A stretch of 64,000 nt of DNA from Megaustenia siamemsis (lineage: Eukaryota; Mollusca; Gastropoda; Stylommatophora; Ariophantidae). Within the stretch, counting starts at the first letter, position 1. The number at the start of each line of letters is the position of its first letter. The position numbers and the translations under genes were made by a program. The stretch lies in assembly GCA_032433765.1 (NCBI GenBank), contig JAVIAB010000046.1:60547388-60611387 (forward strand), read 5' to 3'. Below, piece by piece: positions 52,642 through 62,287 of the stretch. Below the pieces are notes generated by a model that saw only the letters and a program-made list of their open reading frames with translations, had not been told where the DNA came from and did not search any database.

Positions 52642-52791
52642 TTTCCAAATCAAAGTCAGTGAAACGTAAGGCTATTTGGAGCTGAGAACCAGGACTGATG
52701 GTGTAGGCACAGTTGAGATTGTTAGGATATTTGTTTGGATAGCCTGGTGATACCAGTACACCCGAAGCCTCTGTGAAGAACCCACCACACT
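52642..52791 (-). CDS. CUB-domain exon 2 (N-terminal half of a CUB)
   Basis: A 150-bp minus-strand exon with acceptor ttccacag (first base 52791) and donor gtatgt (last base 52642), phase 1 at both ends. It encodes (E)CGGFFTEASGVLVSPGYP, NKYPNNLNCAYTISPGSQLQ and LRFTDFDLE. This is a textbook CUB start: C1 in ECGG, the SPGYPNxYPNNLNC block with C2, and the FxxFDLE strand that holds calcium-site acidic residues in cubilin-type CUBs. The split GAG and AGC codons join it to exons 1 and 3. With exon 3 it makes one complete CUB domain of about 118 residues, near the usual 110. Confidence 0.88.
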
Positions 52792-53285
52792 CTGTGGAAC
52801 AAGGAAACAAGACTTCTCATATCACATCACATATAAGATCTTTACATTTGAAACTGTGGTACAATGTGTCTACCACATCAGACACTACTATCAACCTTTC
52901 ATTATGTTCAATTATATGTAACTGTCTAATTTTCTTAAATTAAAGCCTATAATACAATATGTAAATGTAAAGGGTTAATTCTGTCAGAACAAATCAATAT
53001 TAGTAATAAACAAATGAACTTTTCTGTATTATTCAACACTTGTCATCAATCTACATTTTGTTGTGTACAATTTAAAGAAAATAATACACAGAAGTTCATC
53101 TTGAAATATAAACACAGGTCAGACAAATATAAGTGTAAGTTAGTAATAAACAGACACTTGCACACAGTGGCACTTAGACAAAAATGCCTGTGTGTGCACA
53201 CATACACAACAAGGAAATTGTATGTCACTTCAACTAAAAAAAAACCAAATCAACATCATCAGAAAGAGCTTGTAACATACCTCAC
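52792..53285 (-). other. Intron of the CUB gene (between exons 1 and 2)
   Basis: Beginning of the 5.86-kb phase-1 intron 52792-58652. ORFs at 53014-53328 lack any recognised domain except the LINE tail at their end. Confidence 0.5.
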
Positions 53286-53289
53286 TATA

Positions 53290-53410
53290 AGTTCCATAAC
53301 AGAAATGATAAATAACTGGCGAGATTGAAAGTTGTGGAGAGACATGATCACTTATGCCAGCAGGCATGGTACTTGATGATGATAAGTTCCATTCTGGGCA
53401 AACTTTTCAA
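53290..53410 (+). mobile_element. LINE terminal tail
   Basis: Encodes NWRDWKLWRDMITYASRHGT followed by TGATGATGATAA. A related 3' end lies on the minus strand at 61728-61790, with shared text ctttcgatctcgacagtt / ttgaaagttgtggagagaca. Confidence 0.65.
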
Positions 53411-53900
53411 TCTCAGACAAAACTTACTGTCCTTGACTCTCTTATTGCAGTCCTTCTTTGTGTCTCTTGAGCTCAACATCATTCTCCTGTTGATTCCCAT
53501 TTGAGAGTTTGCTCTGTTGTTCTCTGGTTATATATTCTCTTCACATGCCCACCTTATCTTAATTACATATGAGATTGTTGGTTGCATGCACATTTCCCTT
53601 ATCTTTGTATCAGTCAAGACTCCATGATCTATGAAAAAGCTGGTCACCAACACCATATTCCTCATCAATGGGTAGAGGGAATCTATTTATTTTACTTATT
53701 TGAAATGATTCCATTTTATGCAAGGCATTTTCATGAGACTTCTGTTTTAGAATGCATCTAGTTTATTCTCAATAGCTCAATAGTTTATTCTTTATTTCTT
53801 GCATTGTTTTCCAGCTCTTATAATCAAGGATGGATAATACATTTGAGTTGATTATTGTTAGCTTTGTTTCCATGTTTAGGATTTTTTTACTTCCATATAT
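53411..53900 (-). mobile_element. Decayed LINE tail (same family as 1-240)
   Basis: Shares strings and order with 1-240: ttgttggttgcatg, tttcccttatctttgta, cattccatt..., aggcattt, gcatctagttt.tctcaat, ccagct.tta. No open frame. A shorter third piece is at 54300-54400. Confidence 0.6.
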
Positions 53901-54299
53901 TTTCAAGGTCTCTGAGAGTCACTGCTGCCTATGTTATTCTTGTTTCAATTTCAATTTATTAAAAAAAAAATCTTTTCTTAATATATGCATCTTCCAAAAA
54001 AAATATACAAAGTGATCAACTTCTGCCACTTATTTTCCTTCAAGGTGTACTTTTTCTTCCTGAGTAATTAGCTTTCTCTTGTATTTTTTTTGGTTGATCT
54101 CAGATCCTCATCTGCAAAGCATTGAAGACAGGGTCATCTATTTTTTTTATTGTATTGTGTTCACATTGCTACTAATATCAAAGTGATGTCTACTTTTGTT
54201 ACTTCTCTTATTAGTGGTCTCCTTAATACTTCTCTAGGTCAGCTCCTTTTTCTTTTGCTTTGTGTTTTAACTTGAGGGCTTACTTTTTGTATCTCTCTT

Positions 54300-54400
54300 A
54301 GCTCTTCTCCTCACATGGCTCCAACGTATATGCCCACCTTCTTTTCTTGATTATATATTGATTTGTTGGTTTCATGGTCAACATATATTGCCTACTTTTA
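54300..54400 (-). mobile_element. Short LINE tail remnant
   Basis: Contains cctcacatggctccaacgta, then ttgttggtttcatggtcaac, matching 53550-53590 and 31-50 with a few differences. Confidence 0.45.
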
Positions 54401-55025
54401 TTTGAAGTGACAAAGAGGTATCTTACATATTATATGGAATTATTATATATAATTTTGACAATGTTTAAGAATACAAAAAGTGTTATAAAAATTACATCTT
54501 TAGTGCCAATCATTCAACTTCTCAAAATAATATTTTCTGAAAATTATCAATGTTACACTCATCATCATCAGGTGCTATGCCAATAAAATATTGATTACAT
54601 CAGAAATCTGTCCCAGTTGTTGTTATAGAAGTATTGATTACATGAGAAATGCTGAAAGTCTGTCCCAGTTCTTGTAATAATATACTTTTATTGATACTTT
54701 ATTTACTTTTTATTATTCACGTTTCACTCTAGTTTCTAGCTCCTATCATCTCTATACCTACAATTTTATATATCTCTACACTCATCCAACCTCCCCTCAT
54801 GTAACACATCTCACTTTTTTTTATATCACCATCCTATCTTTCATCTCTCCATCCAACTCTCCCCTAACTTTGTCATCCAACATGTAGATATAGGGATTTG
54901 TGCCTCATCCTTTGTTGTCATTGTCCCCGTATTCTGAAGGAGGCCACAAGCCGAAACGTCATTATTATGTTGTGTTCCTTCTTTGTAAAGCTGTCACCAT
55001 ACCTTGGAGTGTGTAGCACACCCCA
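54401..55025. other. Intron sequence with early diverged copies of the 52-bp repeat
   Basis: Isolated, diverged versions of the following repeat (ttgattacatcagaaatctg, ttgattacatgagaaatgct) appear at 54590-54670. A segment at 54934-54960 contains aggccacaagccgaaacgtc, a short motif that I judged not to be a functional ribozyme. Confidence 0.45.
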
Positions 55026-55029
55026 CTAC

Positions 55030-55882
55030 TGGCTCTCTTCTTGTAATAATATTGATTACATCAGAAGTGCTGGAAATCTTTCACAGTTGTTGCTGTAATA
55101 ATATTGATTACATCAGAAGTGCTGGAAATCTGTCACAGTTGTTGCTGTAATAATATTGATTACATCAGAAGTGCTGGAAATCTGTCACAGTTGTTGCTGT
55201 AATAATATTGATTACATCAGAAGTGCTGGAAATCTTTCACAGTTGTTGCTGTAATAATATTGATTACATCATAAATGCTGGAAATCTGTCACAGTTGTTG
55301 CTGTAATAATATTGATTACATCAGAAGTGCTGGAAATCTGTCACAGTTGTTGCTGTAATAATATTGATTACATCAGAAGTGCTGGAAATCTTTCACAGTT
55401 GTTGCTGTAATAATATTGATTACATCAGAAGTGCTGGAAATCTTTCACAGTTGTTGCTGTAATAATATTGATTACATCAGAAGTGCTGGAAATCTGTCAC
55501 AGTTGTTGCTGTAATAATATTGATTACATCAGAAGTGCTGGAAATCTTTCACAGTTGTTGCTGTAATAATATTGATTACATCATAAATGCTGGAAATCTG
55601 TCACAGTTGTTGCTGTAATAATATTGATTACATCAGAAGTGCTGGAAATCTGTCACAGTTGTTGCTGTAATAATATTGATTACATCAGAAATGCTGGAAA
55701 TCTGTCACAGTTGTTGCTGTAATAATATTGATTACATCAGAAATGCTGGAAATCTGTCACAGTTGTTGCTGTAATAATATTGATTACATCAGAAGTGCTG
55801 GAAATCTTTCACAGTTGTTGCTGTAATAATATTGATTACACCAGAAATGCTGGAAATCTTTCACAGTTGTTGCTGTAATAAT
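55030..55882. repeat. 52-bp minisatellite, about 16 copies
   Basis: tgctgtaataatattgatta recurs each 52 bp (for example tgctg at 55091 and 55143), with alternating variants cagaagtgctgg / cataaatgctgg and atctgtc / atctttc. The variant pattern suggests duplication of multi-unit blocks. Confidence 0.95.
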
Positions 55883-55894
55883 ATTAATTATATA

Positions 55895-56236
55895 CAGGGT
55901 GTTTATAAAGTCTCACTACACTTGGTATCTAGGTCAATTTGAAAAAAAAATGTTTATGACGTCATCACAATATGTGCTCCCACTGTCAATGAAATTTGTT
56001 GAATAAGTTTATTGCTACTGGAAATGTGGAAGATGCTCCACGATCTGGTAGGCCTGCTGTGAATGATGAAATATGTTTAGATATCCAAGACAGAATCCTT
56101 AAAAGTCCAGACAAGTCATTAAGAAAACTGTCGCAACAAGTGAACTTACCATTGAGCACATATTGTGATGACGTCATAAACATTTTTTTCAAATTGACCT
56201 AGATACCAAGTGTAGTGAGACTTTATAAACACCCTA
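55895..56236 (+). mobile_element. Mariner-type MITE with TIRs of about 85 bp and residual transposase HTH
   Basis: The first 85 or so bases (from cagggtgtttataaagtctc to atgtgctc) are repeated in inverted orientation at the right end, with near-perfect identity except for the length of an A-run and one terminal base. The flanks are TA, the IS630-Tc1-mariner target. The interior (55996-56160) encodes a piece of a mariner-like DNA-binding domain: NKFIATGNVEDAPRSGRPAV, ILKSPDKSLRKLSQQVNLP and LSTYC. The catalytic DDD/DDE part is absent, so the copy is non-autonomous. It sits exactly between the 52-bp array and a LINE fragment. Confidence 0.85.
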
Positions 56237-56990
56237 TATATGAAAGGTACTGTAACAGCATAAAGAAAGCCAAAACCTACCCAGGAGCAGATATTAATTC
56301 AGATCACAATCCTGTAATGATTAAAATGAAAATCAAACAAAATAGAAACAAGCAAAAGTCTAATTCATCAACAAATCCACTAGATATAACAGCTTTAAAT
56401 CAAAACAATATTAAAGATACCTATAAAATACAAGTAAAGAACACATACCAGAAGCTGCTAGAAGAAGGAAATGAGCAATACAGAAGAGATAATCCTGATG
56501 AAAAAGTAACAAGCAAATGGCAATGCATAAAGAAAAACATACAAGAAACCTGCGACACCTTACCCAAAAAAGAAAAGAACAAAAACCAAAAATGGTTAAC
56601 TAACACCATCTTAGAAAAAATGGAAGAAAGGAGACAAGCGAAGAACACTGCCCAATACAATAAAATAGATAATGAAATATGCAAAATGTGCAAAAAAGCA
56701 AAAGAAGACTGGCTCAGCTAAAAATGTATAGAAATAGAAACTATGTAAAGCAAACAAGACTTAAGAGAAATGCACACAGAAATAAAGAGAATGACTAATA
56801 CAAATAAAAAAAGCCACAGAAGGTGGATGCATTGCAGACAAAAAAGGAAAAATGCTAACAGACAATAAGATATTATAGATAGATGGCAGGAATATATAAT
56901 AGAACTATTTCAGGATCAAAGGGACAAGAAACCAGTTATAAAATGTACACAGGAAAGTGAACACAGCCAACTGTTCCCTGTCATACGATA
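56237..56990 (+). mobile_element. LINE 5' part: endonuclease end and linker
   Basis: The frame 56215-56721 encodes ERYCNSIKKAKTYPGADINS DHNPVMIKMKIK, the endonuclease end with its catalytic Asp-His, then a basic linker (TSKWQCIKKNIQETCDTLPK, KNQKWLTNTILEKMEERRQA). Broken text continues to RWQEYIIELFQDQRDKKPVI near 56880-56940. The same RWQEYITELFHDQRDKKPVI text opens the RT part of the minus-strand copy at 62288-64000, so both are one family. Confidence 0.8.
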
Positions 56991-58652
56991 TCATCATTCA
57001 TCGTAAACAATTGGAATATCGAAACATGATCAAAATGGATGAGACACACAGCTCACGGTGTGCACAGAGCACTTAACTCAGTAGCTCCTGCAAGAAGCCG
57101 GACTTGGAGTATGAGGAAACTGCAACAAGGAACACTTTTCAGACATAGTCTTCAATGGTTCCTGCCGCCTATCCGCCATATACCGGAATTTCACGTCCTC
57201 CCGAAAATGATGATTGTCACATTGAGAACAAAAAATGTATAGCGCTTGATGATGTTAGGATATCGTTATTGACTGCAACCGAACATATAAACACACAGTT
57301 AGTCTTTGAATTATCCCCATCACACATCAAACAACAGACCGCACGGTTAGCGCACAATGAACGAAACACGGTGCAAATTCCCCAAAGAGGAAAATCATAG
57401 GTTGACTTGACAGAGCAGTCCACATTAAATGTGTTTCAGCATGTAAGTAACTTGCGTCAAATAATACCAACATCAGCCATTGAACAGCACTCAATGTAAC
57501 GTAAACCGCATGTCAACACTAGATGGTGAAGGTTGCTTTTACAAACAATACTTGACTTGTCAAAAAGGAACATTGCTGTGTATACTCGTTATCGCAGATT
57601 TTGTCCACTTCGTTGGCCACAGATTTGCTAAGTAGAACATCATTTTGATTTCCACACAGAACATTACATCAGAGAGCCGAAATTAATCAAACCACATATA
57701 CATTTTGCTGCAGCGATCGAGAGAACGGAAGAGGGACTATATGACTGAAGAATAAAAGTTCCTAGCCTAGTGCAGTCACCACAAGGTACTGAGGTCAAAA
57801 TTTTATTTCTTTCCCAATTAAAAAAATCCTTTTTGACCCTTCCATGACATCCTATGTTATCCTTTTTGGCAGCATAACAAGTTATCCATTACCCCTAAAT
57901 TATGATACCATAGTAAAAATTACAGCATCAAAAAACACTTTCTTCAAAATGTGATAGTCTGTCATGTTGAAATACACCCCCACCCCCAACTTTTCTATTT
58001 ACTGCTTCCAGTGACCCCTGAGTTTTCTCTCTAGATATAGACACCCCCCCCCCCCCCCCCAAAAAAAAAAATAAATTTTTTTGAGAGATACAATCCTACA
58101 GTACAAAAATAAAAATTCGCCAAATTTCAACAAATTGGTTGTTTGTAATTTTTGTATTTTATTTTATTTTTTTTTTCTGTGACCAGGAAAAATGCCTCAG
58201 CCGGTGGCTGACATCAAAGAACTATTTCTGACTCAGGAAACAGGATGAATAATGCTTTAGGTAGCCAAACATACTGATTAACTTACGGCGATCCGTCTGA
58301 ATAGACAAATAAAACGTCCGGTCCAAGTGGTCAATTTCAGATCATAAATCAACCTGAGACAGGAGTTCCCCATGTGTCTACTTGGTAAACACACAGTTGT
58401 GTGTCAAAAGTTCAAAGAAAATACTATTTTTCATATTATTTCAGTGCTCCTAATGTTACAATTAAGTGGTAGAAATTTGTACTACGGAATATAATGATGC
58501 ACATCACAGGTAGGTATCATAATGTAGTTTGAGCCACTAGCTATCTATTATTTTATTTTAATTAATTAAACATTTATATATAAAAATAAAGAGGCTCTTT
58601 CAAAAACTGTTTCATATTTATGCAGGAGATTACAAGGGATTACACAACTTAC
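56991..58652 (-). other. CUB-gene intron, no further feature
   Basis: About 1.6 kb with GC-richer text at 57000-57700 where several short ORFs exist (57039-57242, 57155-57400), none with a recognised domain. A C-run followed by an A-run lies at 58027-58070. TA-rich text borders exon 1. Confidence 0.4.
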
Positions 58653-58812
58653 CAGAATCCCATCCAGCAGAGAATCCATTTCCATTGGTTGTTGCATCAG
58701 ACTGGAAGACAACCAGTAATCTGTTGGATGAGGATTTTTGTGCTGGAGGCTCTATATTATGACACCAACGTCCCAGACTGGACAGAGTGCCATTGGGAAA
58801 GGCATTAAACAC
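58653..58812 (-). CDS. CUB-domain exon 1 (C-terminal half of a CUB)
   Basis: A 160-bp minus-strand exon with acceptor ccttag (first base 58812) and donor gtaagt (last base 58653), entering in phase 0 and leaving in phase 1. It encodes VFNAFPNGTLSSLGRWCHNI, then KSSSNRLLVVFQSDATTNGN and GFSAGWDS. These are the C-terminal CUB strands: LGRWC with C4, the SSNxLxVxFxSD block and GFxAxW. The next codon is split G|AG and gives the Glu of ECGG in exon 2, so one CUB runs directly into the next with no linker, as in cubilin. The exon with the N-terminal half lies upstream (above 58812) and was not found before the window end. Confidence 0.85.
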
Positions 58813-59197
58813 CTAAGGCATGATATTTTAATATAAAATACAATTAAATTAAATTAAATTATATGTAATCGGTGAATATTATTAATGTTAACCATTTCCC
58901 TTTTAGTTTCTTGACCCTTAGATGAATGTACATGAACTCCTTTGGAATAAAAGCCCAAATTTGGCCCCATCTTACCACCCACCAAAAAGAAATAAAAAGA
59001 ATAACAAATTGCACAGAAAATAGTCTAACTTTATCTCCATTTATAATCATCATCTGTGAGATCTTCTAATGGATAACTTTGGTTGACAAAATCTTAATCT
59101 GTACTAATGTTCACCTATAACCAACATTTCTTCTAATCTTTTTAATCAGTGACAGTGGTGCTTGATAAAAAATATTTAAAATTCAAAACTATATTGC
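58813..59197. other. AT-rich spacer
   Basis: Separates the CUB exon 1 acceptor from the antisense EGF ORF. No exon is visible. Confidence 0.4.
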
Positions 59198-60172
59198 ATG
59201 ACATTCAAACTTGCAACTCTCATTAAATCTTTGCCGTTCTCCTGGTTTAGGATTTATATGAAAGACTTAACAGATGTGGACAGTTTCACAGTAAAACTAA
59301 ATGGTTCTGCCTCATGTAACAATGAATCAAGGTTTGTAGTTAGTTCATATGAGATTGATGTCTTTTGCTCTGGGGCTGGTCTGATCAACAAGTTACGGAT
59401 TGAAGGGGCGATAGTTGCAAATATTTGCTCCATCTACATTGGCAAGGGTCAGAATGTGGCTCTCAAATCATACCCAAATATTTCTTTGAACACTATTGTA
59501 GTCACCACACAAGCGACAATGGCACACATTAAGATTGAGTTCTCACCGACAATTTCGCAGGCCGTCAGTACACTGACGGCGTGTGAGGTGCAAACATTTA
59601 CAGATACCTATTGTCTGGACGGGCATTCTTGGTCGTTTTGTGCAGTGTGTAGTGGGTGTTGCAGAGGCTGCAATGTCATCATCAGTACGTGTCACGGCAA
59701 CTGTTCACATGGGATCTATGGACACGATTGTTCCAGGTCTTGTCTTAGTGCCTGTCCTTTATGTGAGGAAAAATCTGGAAAATTCCTACAATGTAAGCAT
59801 CATGGCTACACCTGTAATGACACTTGTCCCGATGGTAATTTTGGGCTACAGTTCAAACAGACGTGTTCTGATAGCTGTGACATCATATGTGACCTGGAAA
59901 GTACAGACTGTACATGCAAGGAAATGTACTACGGGTCAGACTGCACTCTCAAATGTCTGGACAACTGTTTCAATGACACCTGTGAACAGTCAACCGGGAA
60001 CTGTACATGCAAGGGAACGTTCTACGGATCAGACTGCACTCTCAAATCTCCGGACGACTGTTTAAACGAAACCTGTGAACAGTTAATCGGGGCCTGCGTC
60101 TCGTATGTCGATGATTCCCATGTTAAAAAGAGTCTGCCGACTACAACAAACCCAAGCATATGGAAACCTTAA
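59198..60172 (+). CDS. F5/8-like plus EGF-like secreted/receptor protein fragment, single open frame
   Basis: A 324-codon frame. Residues 17-125 resemble the second half of a fucolectin/F5/8 type-C domain (FRIYMKDLTDVDSF, the FCSGAGLINKLRIEG loop, and ICSIYI). Residues 128-300 are cysteine-rich EGF-like repeats of the MEGF/scavenger-receptor type: GIYGHDCSRSC, CPDGNFGLQFKQTCSDSC, and two nearly duplicated units (MYYGSDCTLKCLDNC.NDTCEQ and TFYGSDCTLKSPDDC.NETCEQ). The last repeat has lost some cysteines. No signal peptide or membrane helix is visible. The true start may be an acceptor (ctcctggtttag) giving an exon from 59251, in which case the first 17 codons are intron. The lack of introns over 900 bp suggests either a large terminal exon or a retrocopy. 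It lies antisense to the CUB gene. Confidence 0.6.
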   Translation: MTFKLATLIKSLPFSWFRIYMKDLTDVDSFTVKLNGSASCNNESRFVVSSYEIDVFCSGAGLINKLRIEGAIVANICSIYIGKGQNVALKSYPNISLNTIVVTTQATMAHIKIEFSPTISQAVSTLTACEVQTFTDTYCLDGHSWSFCAVCSGCCRGCNVIISTCHGNCSHGIYGHDCSRSCLSACPLCEEKSGKFLQCKHHGYTCNDTCPDGNFGLQFKQTCSDSCDIICDLESTDCTCKEMYYGSDCTLKCLDNCFNDTCEQSTGNCTCKGTFYGSDCTLKSPDDCLNETCEQLIGACVSYVDDSHVKKSLPTTTNPSIWKP

Positions 60173-60905
60173 TGTGTTTCTGTGCTGGACATGGTTCATT
60201 TCTTGGTGTTTTTGCAGTGAAGCCATGGCACATATCTTGATGTGTCTCTGTGCTGGCCATGGCTCATATCTTGATGTGTTTCTGTGCTAGCCATGGCTAG
60301 TATGTGTGTGTGTGCTGGCCATGGCTCATATCTTGGTGTGGGTCATGTTAGTCATATCTCATATCTTGGTGTGTCCGTGTTAATCATGTCTCATATCTTT
60401 ATGTGTGTATGTGTTTAGTCATATCTCATATCTTAGTGTGTATCTGTGTTAGTCATGTGTCACATCTTTGTGTGTGCATGTTTGGGTTAGTGATATCTCA
60501 TATCTTTGTGTGCATGATTATGTTACTCATATCTCATATCTTTGTGTGTGCGTGTCTGTGTATTTCAAATCTCATATCCATGTGTGTGCATGGCTATGTT
60601 AGTAACATCTCATATCTTTGCGTGTGTATGGCTATGTTAGTCACATCTCATATCTTTGTGTGTGCATGTCTATGTTGGTCATATCTTATATCTTTGTGTG
60701 CATGTCTATGTTAGGCATGTGTCATATCTTTGTGTGTGCATGTCCATGCCAGACATATCTCATATCTTTATGTGCATGTCTATGTTAGTCATGTGTCATA
60801 TAAATTGATGTGTGTCGGTGTTAGTCATGCCTCATATCACTGTATGCATGTCTGTGTTTGTCACATCTCATATCTTTGTGTGTACATGTCTGTGTTAGTC
60901 ACCTC
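60173..60905. repeat. Degenerate minisatellite of about 35-45 bp (catatctttgtgtg type)
   Basis: Loose repeats of tgtgctggccatggctcata give way to tgttagtcatatctcatatc and tttgtgtgtgcatgtctatg. They begin directly behind the stop codon of the EGF ORF. Copies diverge in sequence and length. ORFs 60403-60933 are repeat translations. Confidence 0.8.
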
Positions 60906-61240
60906 TAGTGACTCGGGCAGATGGTGCTCGTAAACCTAGACCATCTAAGGGCAGAATCCCCCTACAGAAAAGATCATCTGCTGCCTTGCAGGAAGATTGG
61001 GGACAATCAAAGACTAAGGAAAGCTAACCTGAATAAAATGCTGGCTGAAATCAGATGCACTGGGCCACTGGCGCAGAACATAGTGCAACGTTTTAACGGG
61101 TGTTCAATCAGAGTGGATCTGGCAGACTCTAAATGTGATGTTCTGTCTGTGGGGGCGATCAACACACTTAACCTGACAGCTGACTTCATGTGGGAGTCTG
61201 GAATCCTACTCTGATTGAGTCCTGATCACAGAGAGAGAGA
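60906..61240 (+). mobile_element. I-like LINE 3' end ending in (GA)n
   Basis: The final codons (LTADFMWESGILL, TGA, then ttgagtcctgatcacagaga) match the end of the LINE at 34007-34670 almost exactly. The preceding text (AEIRCTGPLAQNIVQRF, IRVDLADSKCDVL) is not clearly RNase H and may be from another part of the element or the target. The 97-codon frame 60921-61214 is intact but has no recognised domain before its last 15 residues. Confidence 0.55.
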
Positions 61241-61689
61241 GATTCTCAAAATGTTTCTTCAGGCTTCTAATGAACATTCTTGAGGTCACACAGGTCTTTG
61301 ACTGGCACACACTTTTCAAGGCCAGTTGATCATCCTATCAAGATGATGAATACTCAGGGCATCATGTCACCAGCAAATGTGGAAAAAAAAATTGATGAGT
61401 TAAGTTAATTAATGAGGACCATTACCAAATAATCTGTCAGATCTCTCACACGGTTAGAATCACTCATGGGGTCTGACAGGAGTTCATATCAAAAAGCCAT
61501 CACACTGCTGTGAAGTTCAGTCTCAGGCTCTTGACACTCTATTAAAAACAGAGGCAACTTGACGTGTGCTTTAGAGTGGTGTGAGGTGGCACATTAAAAC
61601 CTTCATCTCTAGGATGATCATGGGCAATAGGGCAATGAAAGTTGGATCTACAGGTATGATCTTGAAGTCAAAACAACAGCAGACACAAT
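61241..61689. other. Unassigned sequence
   Basis: No ORF with recognised content and no tandem repeat were found. Confidence 0.35.
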
Positions 61690-62284
61690 TGATTGAGCCA
61701 GTAGTACATAGTGCAAAAGTATGACTGATCATCAAGTACCAGGCCTGCTGGCATAGGTGATTATGTCTCTCCACAACTTTCGATCTCGACAGTTATTTAT
61801 CATTTATGTTGTTGGCTTTTTGCCAAAGCCATTCTCTTAAGCTGTCTGATATCTCTTCATCTCTCAATTTTTCCAGTTGTTACAATATATTCCAGCTGTT
61901 CTCTTCTCATTACATGACCAAAAAATAATGATTGTTTCTTCCTGATATTGGAAATTAGCTCTCATTGTGCTTTGACCTCTTTCAGAACATTTTCATTACT
62001 CTTCTTAGCTGTCCATGGTATTCTCAGCATTCTTCTGTAAAACCACATTTCTACAGGCCCCAGTGATTTTCTTGTCTGCTGTACTATTGTCCATGATTCA
62101 TATCCATATGTTAAGACTGGCCCTACAAAACATTTAAGAACTCTTTTTCTTGTTTCATTTGTCAAAAATGGATTGCATAGTATCTTCCTCATTTTTTTAG
62201 AAAGCTGCTTTTGCCTGAGCCATTCTGCATCTCACCTCTGTCGAACATCTTCCATCTGAGGTTAACAAAGTTCCCAAATATTAA
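61690..62284 (-). mobile_element. LINE RT C-terminal half (older copy)
   Basis: The minus-strand text starts YLGTLLTSDGRCSTEVRCRM, then AQAKAAF, RKILCNPFLTNETRKRVLKC, FVGPVLTYGYESWTIV and EMWFYRRMLRIPWTAKKSNE. It continues decayed to a tail near the CQQAWYLMIS text. A single shift separates the first two blocks. Its upstream end abuts the 3' tail of the next LINE at 62285, so that LINE may have inserted into it. Confidence 0.75.
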
Positions 62285-62287
62285 AAT

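Noticed and set aside
54934..54960. Possible hammerhead ribozyme core (ctgaagg...gccgaaacgtc)
   Set aside because: It has CTGA, a short GGC/GCC stem and GAAAC. However, the CUGANGA core is CTGAAGG, there is no room for stem III between GAAAC and GTC, and no pairing stem I was found. Similar text is a common dispersed motif.
55030..55882. CRISPR-like array of 52-bp spaced repeats
   Set aside because: The units are contiguous with no unique spacers, and the genome is eukaryotic.
57039..57423. Short ORFs in GC-richer intron text
   Set aside because: No recognised domain, no splice framing, and both strands are open for similar lengths.
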